In this document: positions 9,356 through 17,971 of the stretch, one piece after another | Position numbering within the stretch: position 1 is the first letter of the stretch | How the letters are laid out: each line of letters begins with the position of its first letter | Assembly: GCA_964617955.1 (NCBI GenBank) | Contig: CAZTXB010000009.1 | Span: 69,396 to 133,395, forward strand | Length of the DNA stretch: 64,000 nucleotides | Direction of reading: 5' to 3' | Origin: JABWCE01 sp964617955 | GTDB taxonomy: Bacteria > Bacteroidota > Bacteroidia > NS11-12g > UBA9320 | Made by a program: the position numbers and the translations under genes | The notes under the pieces: model-generated | Database searches by the model: none | What the model saw: the letters and a program-made list of their open reading frames with translations, nothing else | Told to the model about the DNA's origin: nothing

Positions 9356-11695
9356 ATGCAGATTTCACTTAGCTGGCTAAAGACCCATATAGAATTAACA
9401 GAAAATCCTGAAGAAATTGCGGATCTGCTCACCAATTGTGGGCTCGAGGTAGAAGATTGGTTTCAGTTTGAATCGGTTAAAGGCGGGTTTAAGGGCTTGG
9501 TTGTTGGGCAAATTATAGATCTGGCGCAGCACCCTAATGCCGACAAATTGAAGTTAGCCAAGGTGAACATAGGTAAGGACAACCTGCTAAATATTGTTTG
9601 CGGGGCACCAAATGTGCAATTGGGCCAAAAAGTAATCGTAGCGCCTATTGGTGTCACCATCTTTCCGACCACCGGAGAGCCAATGACCATGAAAAAGGCA
9701 AAAATAAGAGGTGAGGAATCTGAAGGGATGTTATGTGCAGAGGATGAGATTGGCCTGGGAGCCGGTCACGAAGGGCTCTACATTCTCAGCAATCACAGTG
9801 AGGTAGGAAGCCCTGTCTCAGAAATCCTTGGGTCGGAATCGGATATTATTTTTGAAATTGGCCTCACACCAAACAGAGGCGATGCAGCTTCCCATTTGGG
9901 AGTTGCACGAGATTTAAAGGCTCTGCTGAACAGGCAGCTTTTAAAACTTCCATCGCTGGAAATTGACCCAAAGCCATCGCCTACTGCTCAGCAAGTTGAA
10001 ATTGCTGAACCTGATTCATGCCTGAGATATTGTGGTTTGCAAATTGACAATATAAACCTAAAACCATCGCCCATATGGCTTCAGAATAGGCTCAAATCCA
10101 TTGGTCTAACTCCAATTAACCATGTGGTGGATGTGACCAATTTTATCATGCATGACAGGGGTCAACCCTTACACGCCTTTGATGCCAATAAAGTAAGTGG
10201 GCCAATTAAAGTAAGAAAGGCCAAGGCTGGAGAAAAGCTTATAACCCTTGACCAGATCGAAAGAAAACTGCAGGGAGACGAGCTGATCATTGCCGATAAC
10301 AGCGGACCTATTGCCTTGGCAGGAGTTATGGGCGGTATAAGTACCTCCATTGGTCCTCAAACTGTTTCTGTGTTTTTGGAGTCTGCGGCCTTTAATGCCG
10401 TCCATGTGAGGAAAACCGCAAAGCTTCACGGTATCAACACCGACTCTTCATTTAGATTTGAAAGGGGTATAGACCCTCTGGCCTGTGACCTGGCTGTAAA
10501 GTACGCCGCAAAACTGATTCTCGAAATTGGAGGGGGCGAAAGCGGCGGAGGTTTGATTGAGGTGAAGCAGGGGTTTCCAGAATCATTGCAAACTGATTTC
10601 ACCTTCGACAAATTTTTTAAATTCACCGGAGTTGAAATTGAAACCGATGAAATCAAGGAAATATTAATAAACCTTGATATTCAAATATTGGAAGAAAAGG
10701 CGGATGCATTACGGCTCAAACTGCCACTTTACCGAAGCGATGTAACACGGGAAATAGATGTTTATGAGGAGGTTTTGCGAATTTATGGATTCAACAAAGT
10801 GCCTTTGCCCAAGGTTCTTCACAGCGCACCTGTGGGTCGACTTAAACCCGACAGGGATTTAATAAGACAAACCATTTCGGACTACTTAGCTGACCAGGGC
10901 TTCAATGAAATCATGACGAATTCCTTAACAAGGGAATCCTATTTTAATGAAGAAACCAATCAAAAAGCCATCAAATTATTAAACCCTCTAAGCAACGAAT
11001 TGGCGATTTTACGGCCAGAAATCTTACCATCTCTCCTTGAATCTGTGGCTTATAATAAGAATAGAAAATCACATGATTTAAAGTTTTTTGAATTTGGAAA
11101 AGTATACCAACAGGGTGAAACAGGGTTTAAGGAATTCGAAAAACTTGCCATCGTTGTTACAGGAAGTAAAACAGGGCCCAACTGGCAGCAAAAGCAACAG
11201 AAAGTAAATTATTATTTTCTTAAATCCGTCATGAACAATTGTTTATTGAAAGTAGGGGCGGGCAAAGCCAAAGGTGTAAAAATTGAATCAGTGCCAAAAT
11301 CCTTACTCCAAAATTTGGGCATCAAATCAGAGGTTTGGTATGCCGAATTAACAGTTGATGCCATCCTTTCAGCCCATAGCAAAAACAAGTTTAAACTGAA
11401 TGAAATTCCACTGTTTCCTGAAGTTACGAGAGACTTAAGTCTGGTATTGGCAAAAGATGTGAATTACAGTGATATTGAAACCGTAACCTCGCAAACTGTT
11501 GGTAAATACTTGAGAAAACTCACTGTTTTCGATGTTTTTGAAGGCAAACCACTTCCCGAAAATCAGAAAGCATATGCCATTTCATTGATTTTATACGATT
11601 CGGAAAAAACCATGAACGATAAACAAATAGACGCCATAATGCAAAAACTTATAGCTACATTTGAAAACCAACTCAAAGCCATTATTCGAAAATAG
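9356..11695 (+). CDS. pheT: phenylalanine--tRNA ligase beta subunit
   Basis: A 779-residue bacterial-type PheRS beta chain, near the usual 790-800. In order: a tRNA-binding OB domain (about 40-150, with LKLAKVNIG and NIVCGAPNV), the B3/B4 editing domain with VTNFIMHDRGQPLHAFD, B5 with a helix-turn-helix-like fold, the core with TNSLTRESYF and KFFEFGKVYQ, and the C-terminal anticodon-binding ferredoxin fold (about 690-779, FPEVTRDLSLVL). It pairs with PheS, encoded elsewhere, to charge tRNA-Phe. It heads a run of same-strand genes through obg. Confidence 0.97.
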   Translation: MQISLSWLKTHIELTENPEEIADLLTNCGLEVEDWFQFESVKGGFKGLVVGQIIDLAQHPNADKLKLAKVNIGKDNLLNIVCGAPNVQLGQKVIVAPIGVTIFPTTGEPMTMKKAKIRGEESEGMLCAEDEIGLGAGHEGLYILSNHSEVGSPVSEILGSESDIIFEIGLTPNRGDAASHLGVARDLKALLNRQLLKLPSLEIDPKPSPTAQQVEIAEPDSCLRYCGLQIDNINLKPSPIWLQNRLKSIGLTPINHVVDVTNFIMHDRGQPLHAFDANKVSGPIKVRKAKAGEKLITLDQIERKLQGDELIIADNSGPIALAGVMGGISTSIGPQTVSVFLESAAFNAVHVRKTAKLHGINTDSSFRFERGIDPLACDLAVKYAAKLILEIGGGESGGGLIEVKQGFPESLQTDFTFDKFFKFTGVEIETDEIKEILINLDIQILEEKADALRLKLPLYRSDVTREIDVYEEVLRIYGFNKVPLPKVLHSAPVGRLKPDRDLIRQTISDYLADQGFNEIMTNSLTRESYFNEETNQKAIKLLNPLSNELAILRPEILPSLLESVAYNKNRKSHDLKFFEFGKVYQQGETGFKEFEKLAIVVTGSKTGPNWQQKQQKVNYYFLKSVMNNCLLKVGAGKAKGVKIESVPKSLLQNLGIKSEVWYAELTVDAILSAHSKNKFKLNEIPLFPEVTRDLSLVLAKDVNYSDIETVTSQTVGKYLRKLTVFDVFEGKPLPENQKAYAISLILYDSEKTMNDKQIDAIMQKLIATFENQLKAIIRK

Positions 11696-11698
11696 GGC

Positions 11699-11989
11699 AT
11701 GAACGATATTCAGCAATTAATAATAAATATAAAGGAAAAAACAGAAAAATTAGTAGAGCGCAACCGGAGTTTATCCTTAGAAAATCGCGAAATAAATGAA
11801 AAACTCATGCACATACAGCGATCTATTGAGCTTCAACGCGAAACCATAAAGGATTTAGAAGAGAAGAATAAATTGCTTAAAATTGCAAATTCAATGGCAT
11901 CGGATGATGAAGGAAAAAAAGCGTTAAAGCAAAAAATAAATTCAGTAATCCGGGAAATTGACAAAAGCATGTTATTGCTTAACGATTAA
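11699..11989 (+). CDS. small coiled-coil protein between pheT and zapA
   Basis: A 96-residue acidic/basic coiled coil: from residue 1 to about 65 it shows heptad hydrophobics (LIINIKEKTEKLVERN, LEEKNKLLKI) and no globular core. It starts 3 bases after pheT and ends 20 bases before zapA. I recall a conserved hypothetical at this position in Bacteroidota. The size, coiled-coil nature and adjacency suggest a partner of ZapA, like ZapB in Proteobacteria, but there is no homology I can claim. Confidence 0.75.
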   Translation: MNDIQQLIINIKEKTEKLVERNRSLSLENREINEKLMHIQRSIELQRETIKDLEEKNKLLKIANSMASDDEGKKALKQKINSVIREIDKSMLLLND

Positions 11990-12009
11990 ATAAATTAGAT
12001 AATTAAACG

Positions 12010-12306
12010 ATGGAAGAGAAAGAGATATCCATCAAAGTATTAATAGGAGACAGACAATATCCGCTCAAAATATCTTCCGATGAAGAGGAAAATGTAAGAA
12101 AGGCGGCCAAGTTAGTAAATGACCGTTCAAAGTTTTATACCGAAAATTATTCGGTGCAAGACAAACAGGACGCAATAGCAATGTCGGCACTTGAATTCGC
12201 TTCAGAAAATCTGAATGCAGCCACGGCCGGACAATCCATTTCATCTGAAATGGAGCAATTACTTGTTGATCTCGACAAATACCTTGATGATTTGGATATA
12301 ACTTAA
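12010..12306 (+). CDS. zapA: cell division protein ZapA
   Basis: A 98-residue ZapA-family protein, which binds FtsZ and bundles protofilaments at the division ring. The N-terminal beta-hairpin domain (ISIKVLIGDRQYPLKI) is followed by the VRKAAKLVND helix and a long C-terminal coiled-coil helix with DAIAMSALEFA, the typical order. It lies between the coiled-coil gene and rny. Confidence 0.9.
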   Translation: MEEKEISIKVLIGDRQYPLKISSDEEENVRKAAKLVNDRSKFYTENYSVQDKQDAIAMSALEFASENLNAATAGQSISSEMEQLLVDLDKYLDDLDIT

Positions 12307-12350
12307 GTTATCCGTCACATTTTTACGCACTAAAACAACAAAAGCAAAAA

Positions 12351-13892
12351 ATGGATGCACTATCATTAGTATTAGGTGTTGTTGCAGGTTTGGCAGGCGG
12401 CGCCGCTGTAACAATATATTTTATTAACAAACGAAACAACGCCAATGCCGACAGCATAATCAACGAAGCAAAACAAAAAGCAGCCGGTATCTTAAAAACT
12501 AAGGAACTCGAAGCCAAAGAGCGGTTTTTTGAGCTAAAAAATCAACACGACGAAAAGGTAAATGTCAAGAACAGAGAGTTGGCAGAAACCGAAAATCGTT
12601 TGAGGTCGAAAGAACAAAGTGTCAATGACAAGCTAAATAATCTCGATAAGAGGACCAAAGAAACTGAAACCTTGAAAGAGGAACTTGCCATGCATCTGGA
12701 AGTAGCCAAGGTTAAAAAGCAAGAGGCTGAGAAATTGCATGCGAGCCAGGTTCAACAACTCGAGAAAATCGCAGGCCTCTCGGCCGAGCAGGCTAAAACT
12801 CAGATGATTGAAGCCCTAAAAGGCGAAGCCCAAACAGAAGCACTTTCACAGGTTAAGCTGATTATTGACGAAGCCAAACTCACCGCTACCCGAGATGCCA
12901 AACGCATGGTGCTGCAAACCATTCAGCGCACAGCAGCAGAACAAGCCATAGAGAACACTGTTACAGTTTTTCACATTGACAACGATGAAGTGAAAGGGCG
13001 AATCATAGGCAGGGAAGGTAGAAATATCAGAGCCATTGAAGCGGCCACAGGAATTGAAATTATTGTAGACGATACTCCTGAAGCCATTATTCTTTCTGGT
13101 TTCGATCCGATACGCCGCGAGGTAGCTCGATTGTCGTTGCACCGCTTGGTGTCCGACGGTAGAATACATCCTGCAAGAATCGAAGAGGTGGTTGAAAAAA
13201 CCCGTAACGACGTGGAACAGGAAATAATTGAAATTGGCCAAAAAACAGTAGTGGATTTAGGAATTAACGGCCTGCATCCTGAACTTATAAGAATGGTAGG
13301 CAGAATGAGATACCGCTCTTCGTATGGTCAAAACTTGCTAAAACACAGCCGCGAGGTAGCAAATCTATGCGCCATCATGGCCACTGAATTTGGACTGAAT
13401 ACAAAAATGGCCAAACGTGCCGGATTGCTTCACGATATTGGCAAAGTGCCCGACGACGATCCTGAAACACCACACGCTTTGTTGGGTATGAAACTGGCCG
13501 AGAAATACGGAGAACACCCCGATGTGGTAAATGCCATCGGCGCGCATCACGATGAGATAGAAATGAACAATTTGATTTCTCCTATTATTCAGGCCTGTGA
13601 TGCAATTTCAGGTTCAAGACCCGGGGCACGCAGAGAAGACAGTGAAGCATATATCAAGCGATTGGTTGACTTAGAAAAACTGGCTGTTGGTTTTGACGGC
13701 GTTGATAAAGCTTTTGCAATTCAGGCCGGTCGTGAATTGAGAGTGATTGTGAACAGCGATATTCTCGACGACAAACAAGCCGATTTGCTCTCTTTTGACA
13801 TTTCGCAAAAAATCATGAAAGAAATGATTTATCCCGGACAAATAAAGGTAACAGTGATTCGTGAAAGAAGAGCGGTTGCTTTTGCTAAATAG
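12351..13892 (+). CDS. rny: ribonuclease Y
   Basis: A 513-residue RNase Y, the membrane-bound endonuclease that starts mRNA decay. One transmembrane helix occupies residues 5-25, then a coiled coil with charged heptads to about 185, a KH domain (about 205-270, with GRIIGREGRNIRAIE), and an HD phosphohydrolase domain with AGLLHDIGK (the catalytic His-Asp near residue 362). The C-terminal end VIRERRAVAFAK is typical. It is full length. Confidence 0.97.
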   Translation: MDALSLVLGVVAGLAGGAAVTIYFINKRNNANADSIINEAKQKAAGILKTKELEAKERFFELKNQHDEKVNVKNRELAETENRLRSKEQSVNDKLNNLDKRTKETETLKEELAMHLEVAKVKKQEAEKLHASQVQQLEKIAGLSAEQAKTQMIEALKGEAQTEALSQVKLIIDEAKLTATRDAKRMVLQTIQRTAAEQAIENTVTVFHIDNDEVKGRIIGREGRNIRAIEAATGIEIIVDDTPEAIILSGFDPIRREVARLSLHRLVSDGRIHPARIEEVVEKTRNDVEQEIIEIGQKTVVDLGINGLHPELIRMVGRMRYRSSYGQNLLKHSREVANLCAIMATEFGLNTKMAKRAGLLHDIGKVPDDDPETPHALLGMKLAEKYGEHPDVVNAIGAHHDEIEMNNLISPIIQACDAISGSRPGARREDSEAYIKRLVDLEKLAVGFDGVDKAFAIQAGRELRVIVNSDILDDKQADLLSFDISQKIMKEMIYPGQIKVTVIRERRAVAFAK

Positions 13893-13917
13893 GTATAATC
13901 TTATTAATAAATAGCCT

Positions 13918-14484
13918 TTGAAAAATATAGTTTTATTCGGGCCTCCGGGAGCAGGCAAAGGAACACAATCGGAAAAGATTATTCAGAAATATGGATTAAT
14001 GCATATCTCAACCGGAGATATTCTGAGAGCGGAGCGCAAAGAAGGAACGCCGCTGGGAAAAAAAGCCAATGAATATATCGAAAAAGGAGAATTGGTCCCT
14101 GATGAAGTGGTTATTGGAATGGTAGCCAATACCCTTGAGGCCAATAAGCATGCCGATGGTTTTATATTCGACGGTTTCCCAAGAACGGTAGCACAGGGAT
14201 TGGCCTTAGACAATCTCCTTATTAAGATGGGGCATCCCATTTCTTATATGATCGCTTTGGAGGTGGATGAGGATGAATTAACAAAACGACTGCTTTTGAG
14301 AGGCAAAACTTCTGGCAGAGCAGACGATCAGGATGAAGCCACCATAAGAAACCGCTTTAAGGTTTACAACAATGAAACCCTGCCCCTAAAAGCCTTTTAT
14401 TTGGCTCAAAAAAAATACAAAGGAGTGGATGGTATGAAAGGTATTGATGAAGTGTTTGAACAGTTGTGTCAAATTCTGGATTGA
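13918..14484 (+). CDS. adk: adenylate kinase
   Basis: A 188-residue short-LID adenylate kinase (AMP + ATP to 2 ADP). The P-loop is GPPGAGKGTQ at residues 7-16; DGFPRTVAQG carries the AMP-binding Arg; GRADDQDEATIRNRF has the LID arginines. The short LID without zinc cysteines explains the length below 214. The TTG start is the only one that keeps the P-loop at the usual distance from the N-terminus. It lies 25 bases after rny. Confidence 0.96.
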   Translation: MKNIVLFGPPGAGKGTQSEKIIQKYGLMHISTGDILRAERKEGTPLGKKANEYIEKGELVPDEVVIGMVANTLEANKHADGFIFDGFPRTVAQGLALDNLLIKMGHPISYMIALEVDEDELTKRLLLRGKTSGRADDQDEATIRNRFKVYNNETLPLKAFYLAQKKYKGVDGMKGIDEVFEQLCQILD

Positions 14485-14556
14485 CGTTTTTGAATTTTAT
14501 CGGGGTTTCGACTTGATACATGTCTGTTCAACCCCAAAACAATAATAAATAATATT

Positions 14557-15546
14557 TTGGCCGAATCGAATTTTGTAGATTATGTAAAGATTTTTTTTCG
14601 TTCGGGAAAGGGCGGAGCCGGATGCATGCATTTTCACAGAGACAAGCTAACGGCTATGGGTGGTCCAGATGGAGGCGACGGTGGAAACGGCGGCTCGGTC
14701 ATACTAAAGGGCAATTCACAAATGTGGACCTTACTGCATTTGAAGTATAAAAAGCATATACATTGTGACGACGGAAATAAAGGTGAAGGAGGAAATAAAA
14801 CCGGAAAACAAGGAGCCAATCAGATAGTGGAAGTGCCTCTGGGAACTGTAGCTAAAAATGCCGAGACCGGGGAATTTTTATTTGAAATTACTGAAGACGG
14901 ACAACAAGAAGTATTAATGCCTGGGGGAAAAGGAGGATTGGGTAACTGGCATTTTAAGTCAGCGACGAAACAAACTCCTCATTATGCCCAACCTGGAATG
15001 GAAGGCATCGAGGGTTGGTGCATTCTTGAGCTAAAGGTGTTGGCCGATGTTGGTCTTGTTGGTTTCCCAAATGCCGGCAAAAGCACTTTGCTATCGGTGA
15101 TTTCGGCAGCAAAACCTGAAATCGCGAATTATGCCTTTACGACCTTGGTCCCAAATTTAGGCATCGTAAAGTACCGCAATTATAAAAGTTTTATCGTAGC
15201 CGATATCCCGGGAATTATTGAGGGCGCAGCCGAAGGTAAGGGTCTTGGAACACGATTTTTGAGACATATCGAAAGAAATTCTGTCCTGCTGTTTATGATC
15301 CCGGCCGAAACAGCCAATATTGCAAAAGAGTTTGATATTCTTCTGAACGAGCTTAAAAAACACAACCATGAATTGCTTTTTAAGAAAAGATTAGTGGCGA
15401 TTACAAAATCGGACTTGATAGACGAGGAGCTCATGCAAATGCTTAAGACAGATCTGCCTAAGGAAGAGGAGTACATTTTTATCTCCTCTGCAACCGGATT
15501 TCAGATTCAACAATTAAAAGACAAGCTTTGGAGTATGCTCCAATAG
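14557..15546 (+). CDS. obg: Obg family GTPase
   Basis: A 329-residue ribosome-assembly GTPase. The N-terminal glycine-rich Obg fold (residues 1-158) contains GGPDGGDGGNGGSV. The G domain begins near residue 165: G1 GFPNAGKST, G3 DIPGIIEGA with the Obg-specific EGKGLG, and G4 TKSD. It lacks the long C-terminal extension of some Obg proteins. It starts with TTG and closes the run beginning with pheT; the next genes are convergent. Confidence 0.96.
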   Translation: MAESNFVDYVKIFFRSGKGGAGCMHFHRDKLTAMGGPDGGDGGNGGSVILKGNSQMWTLLHLKYKKHIHCDDGNKGEGGNKTGKQGANQIVEVPLGTVAKNAETGEFLFEITEDGQQEVLMPGGKGGLGNWHFKSATKQTPHYAQPGMEGIEGWCILELKVLADVGLVGFPNAGKSTLLSVISAAKPEIANYAFTTLVPNLGIVKYRNYKSFIVADIPGIIEGAAEGKGLGTRFLRHIERNSVLLFMIPAETANIAKEFDILLNELKKHNHELLFKKRLVAITKSDLIDEELMQMLKTDLPKEEEYIFISSATGFQIQQLKDKLWSMLQ

Positions 15547-15634
15547 AGCCGCTTTAGATTGTTAGATTCTCAATGATGGACACAAAAAATGGCAAGCAGA
15601 AGCTTTATTTGAAACTTGTCTTAAAGTGCTATTC

Positions 15635-16000
15635 TCAATTCAATTGCTCCATGACCGCTGCTTTCTCTATATAACCCGTGTGGGTCCATGTGAGTGTTTT
15701 ATTTTGATAAAGCTGTAACACGGGAAGCGCATCTACTTTTAATGCTTTACAAAGCGAAGGATTTTCATCCACGTTAATACGAATAACCACCACCTTGTCG
15801 GCCATATCTCTTGAAATCTCTTCCAAATAGGGTTTCATTTTTTTACAAGGTGCGCACCATTCGGCATAAAAATCAATCAGCACCAATTTGTCGGATTGCA
15901 GTGCTTCATCAAATTCTTGCATAGACATCCCTTTGGGTGCGGCATTGCTTTCGGTGGTTTCAGGAAGATTCGCACTTCTCCACTTCATCATGCCCCCCAT
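15635..16000 (-). CDS. thioredoxin-domain half of a frameshifted rhodanese-thioredoxin fusion
   Basis: 121 residues with a thioredoxin fold and active site FYAEWCAPCKKM. The first residues (MMKWRSANLPE) do not look like a thioredoxin start; they are the conserved C-terminal end of a rhodanese domain (GGxxxWxxxxLP), whose body is encoded in another frame just upstream. The two frames meet at a run of six G (complement of C at 15993-15998). One G fewer would join them as about 235 residues. As written, translation would need +1 frameshifting, transcript slippage or separate initiation. It is last in the redox operon. Confidence 0.8.
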   Translation of the reverse strand: MGGMMKWRSANLPETTESNAAPKGMSMQEFDEALQSDKLVLIDFYAEWCAPCKKMKPYLEEISRDMADKVVVIRINVDENPSLCKALKVDALPVLQLYQNKTLTWTHTGYIEKAAVMEQLN

Positions 16001-16343
16001 TTAATTCATAAACGAGTTGAAACCCGTCCGAACGCATTTTACTTGCCGCGTCAGAGCTTCTCCCACCACTTAAACAATAAACAAACACCGGCTTTGCTTT
16101 ATCCAGTGTCGCAATTTGTTTGTCAAATTCACTTCCGTTCCAATCAAAGTTTAGAGCATTTGATAAATGACCTTTTAAAAACTCTTCAGGTGTTCGCACA
16201 TCAAGTATCGCCGCATTAGGCAACTCCTTAATTTTTTGTGCAAACTCCACTGCCGAAAGGGTGGTGGGTTGTGTGTTGGCCTGAGTGCAACTGTTTAGTA
16301 AAATAGCAACAATAGCTAAAAGTATGGTGATATAATTTCTCAT
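15960..16343 (-). CDS. rhodanese-domain half of a frameshifted rhodanese-thioredoxin lipoprotein
   Basis: 127 residues. The signal peptide ends LLNSC at about residue 19, a lipobox. The rhodanese domain includes AAILDVRTPEEFLKGHL and the active-site loop VYCLSGGRS with the catalytic Cys. The expected end of the domain, LNGGMMKWRSANLP, is interrupted after LNGG: the frame instead reads ten unrelated residues to a stop. The missing end is in frame with the overlapping thioredoxin gene. The ancestral protein would be a membrane-anchored periplasmic rhodanese-thioredoxin. Confidence 0.82.
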   Translation of the reverse strand: MRNYITILLAIVAILLNSCTQANTQPTTLSAVEFAQKIKELPNAAILDVRTPEEFLKGHLSNALNFDWNGSEFDKQIATLDKAKPVFVYCLSGGRSSDAASKMRSDGFQLVYELNGGHDEVEKCESS

Positions 16344-16646
16344 TTAATTTGAATTCTGAATAATGACTTGTTCAAGATTATTTGCGGAGACAACCCCCGA
16401 CTGCCGCCAAAGTATCTTGCCTTCTCTGAAGAGTATAAGAGTTGGTACTCCCTGAATTTGATAACTCTCTGCCACATGAGGGTTTCGGTCTACATCAATT
16501 TTTAAAATTTTTGCTTTGTCGCCAATTTTAGATTTAAGGTCTTCTAAAATTGGTTTCATCATCTTGCATGGCCCGCACCACTCAGCCGAAAAATCCACCA
16601 GGGTTGGAGTTTTGTCGTTTATGATTTGTGAAAAAGTTTCTGCCAT
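16344..16646 (-). CDS. thioredoxin
   Basis: A 100-residue single-domain thioredoxin without signal peptide, so cytoplasmic. Active site C24-G-P-C27 in FSAEWCGPCKMM, and the cis-proline loop QGVPTLILF. It could reduce persulfides made by the neighbouring rhodaneses. Its stop abuts the rhodanese lipoprotein start, so the two are translationally close. Confidence 0.93.
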   Translation of the reverse strand: MAETFSQIINDKTPTLVDFSAEWCGPCKMMKPILEDLKSKIGDKAKILKIDVDRNPHVAESYQIQGVPTLILFREGKILWRQSGVVSANNLEQVIIQNSN

Positions 16647-16648
16647 GG

Positions 16649-16894
16649 TTATTTTATTTCCTCAAAATCCACATCCTGAATATTTGACTTTTGTTTTGCG
16701 TCCGTTCTGATATTTCCAGAAAAACAATTTCCGGAAGCACAACCAAAACCAAACAAACCCATGGATGCAAAATAGCCGCCAAAGGCTACGCCAAACCATT
16801 GACTGCTCAATATGGATTGAATGATGACTACAAGTCCAAGAATTAAATAGAGAGCCCTGATGTAGGTCCAGTTGGTTAAAAGTCTTTCTTTCAT
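16649..16894 (-). CDS. small two-span membrane protein in redox operon
   Basis: 81 residues with hydrophobic segments at about 13-30 and 33-52. Directly after these come two cysteines in GCASGNCFSG, recalling the GCASGTC motif of the DUF6132 protein encoded in the same operon. No family name is known to me. It starts two bases upstream of the thioredoxin stop-start region, so coupling to the thioredoxin gene is likely. The shared Cys motif next to a membrane suggests a membrane-surface thiol role; this is inference. Confidence 0.7.
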   Translation of the reverse strand: MKERLLTNWTYIRALYLILGLVVIIQSILSSQWFGVAFGGYFASMGLFGFGCASGNCFSGNIRTDAKQKSNIQDVDFEEIK

Positions 16895-17000
16895 TTTGAT
16901 TTGTCTAAGTTGGGTTCATTTTAATCGGCTCCTGAAGGATGCAATGTCTTAACATGTCATTTCTAAACGGTATGGCATCCTTCCCTTTATTGCCAATAGG

Positions 17001-17447
17001 CTAATTTACATAAATTGTTGGAATCATGGTGATTTTAGATTTCACCGAATTAGAGATTAAGCATGCTGCTTCCGATTTTTGCAGCACCCTTTCTGTTCTT
17101 TCCCTGTCTTTCTCATCGGTGATGGTAACGGTAGGTTCAAGAAAAATCTCAGTCATTAAAAACTTACCCTCAACCTGTTCCAATTTGCCCTTCGACTTGA
17201 ATCTAAAACTAAGGAAGGGAAGTTTTGAATTTTCAGCAATAGATAAAAAAGTGGTCATGAGACAACTGCTAACCGCTGCGGTAAATAAATGTTCCGGACT
17301 CCAAATTCCGGGAATTCCCTTTGGAAACTCAGGGGGTGTTGCAACTTCGATGCAACTGCCTGCATCCCGATTTAATTCTGGCGAACACATTACCCCTTTA
17401 CGATCGGCGTTCCAGGTTACGTCTACATTATAAAAATGGGACTCCAT
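17001..17447 (-). CDS. OsmC family protein (2 of 3)
   Basis: 148 residues from the ATG at 17447. A longer in-frame version from 17489 exists but would overlap the upstream rhodanese gene; the 17447 start follows that stop by 4 bases and gives the usual MxxxFYNVDVTW beginning. Family cysteines are in TAAVSSCLMTTF and SEAACLISNSVKS. The segment GIWSPEHLFTAAVSSC is typical. Its place in a rhodanese/thioredoxin operon suggests reactive sulfur or peroxide handling. Confidence 0.88.
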   Translation of the reverse strand: MESHFYNVDVTWNADRKGVMCSPELNRDAGSCIEVATPPEFPKGIPGIWSPEHLFTAAVSSCLMTTFLSIAENSKLPFLSFRFKSKGKLEQVEGKFLMTEIFLEPTVTITDEKDRERTERVLQKSEAACLISNSVKSKITMIPTIYVN

Positions 17448-17451
17448 AATT

Positions 17452-17763
17452 TTATATTTTGTTTCGCAAACTGCTCCACCCTCCGCCATTGTGAACTTCC
17501 TTAAAGCCGTTGGATTGTAAAATACTTTTAGCCGTTGCGCTCCTTATTCCACTGGCACAGCAAGTAATAACGGGTTTGTTCTTGTCTTTCAATTTGTGAA
17601 GGTTGTTTGCCAATTGGTCGACCGAAATGTTGACAGAGCCTTTAATGTGACCACCTGCATATTCTCCAGGGGTACGAACATCTAACACAACCGCACCGTC
17701 TTTAATTAATTGGGCATAATCGGTTTTATCCAAACCGAATAAACTTTTGATAGAGTCAAGCAT
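17452..17763 (-). CDS. single-domain rhodanese sulfurtransferase
   Basis: 103 residues, cytoplasmic. AVVLDVRTPGEYAGGHIKGSVNI is the CH2A region and TCCASGIRS is the active-site loop with the catalytic Cys, flanked by a second Cys. The C-terminal NGGGWSSL matches the end of the domain. Transfers sulfane sulfur to thiol acceptors. It lies 3 bases after the DUF6132 gene and 4 bases before OsmC. Confidence 0.92.
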   Translation of the reverse strand: MLDSIKSLFGLDKTDYAQLIKDGAVVLDVRTPGEYAGGHIKGSVNISVDQLANNLHKLKDKNKPVITCCASGIRSATAKSILQSNGFKEVHNGGGWSSLRNKI

Positions 17764-17765
17764 AT

Positions 17766-17969
17766 TTATTTTTGTTTTTTATTTTCTTTTTTAAATGAAC
17801 TGAACACCAAGCCCCCCATCATTGCGAAATATAAGGTGCTGTTTATCGGCTTCGAGGTGATGGCGCAGGTACCGCTTGCGCAACCTATAAAGTAATAGTA
17901 GAGGTATCCTGCAATTGAGCCCAGGAATACCCCAATTAAAGTGAGCTTATGTTTAGTGAAAAAAACCAA
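17766..17969 (-). CDS. DUF6132 family small membrane protein
   Basis: 67 residues from a TTG at 17969, which lies just after the stop of the upstream gene. An ATG at 18023 would give 85 residues but overlaps that gene by 52 bases and adds a charged stretch foreign to the family. Two membrane spans flank the motif YYYFIGCASGTCAITSKP, the signature of DUF6132. The CX4C pair may bind sulfur or metal, but the function is not known. The family is often near rhodanese and YgaP-like genes, as here. Confidence 0.75.
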   Translation of the reverse strand: MVFFTKHKLTLIGVFLGSIAGYLYYYFIGCASGTCAITSKPINSTLYFAMMGGLVFSSFKKENKKQK

Positions 17970-17971
17970 TA

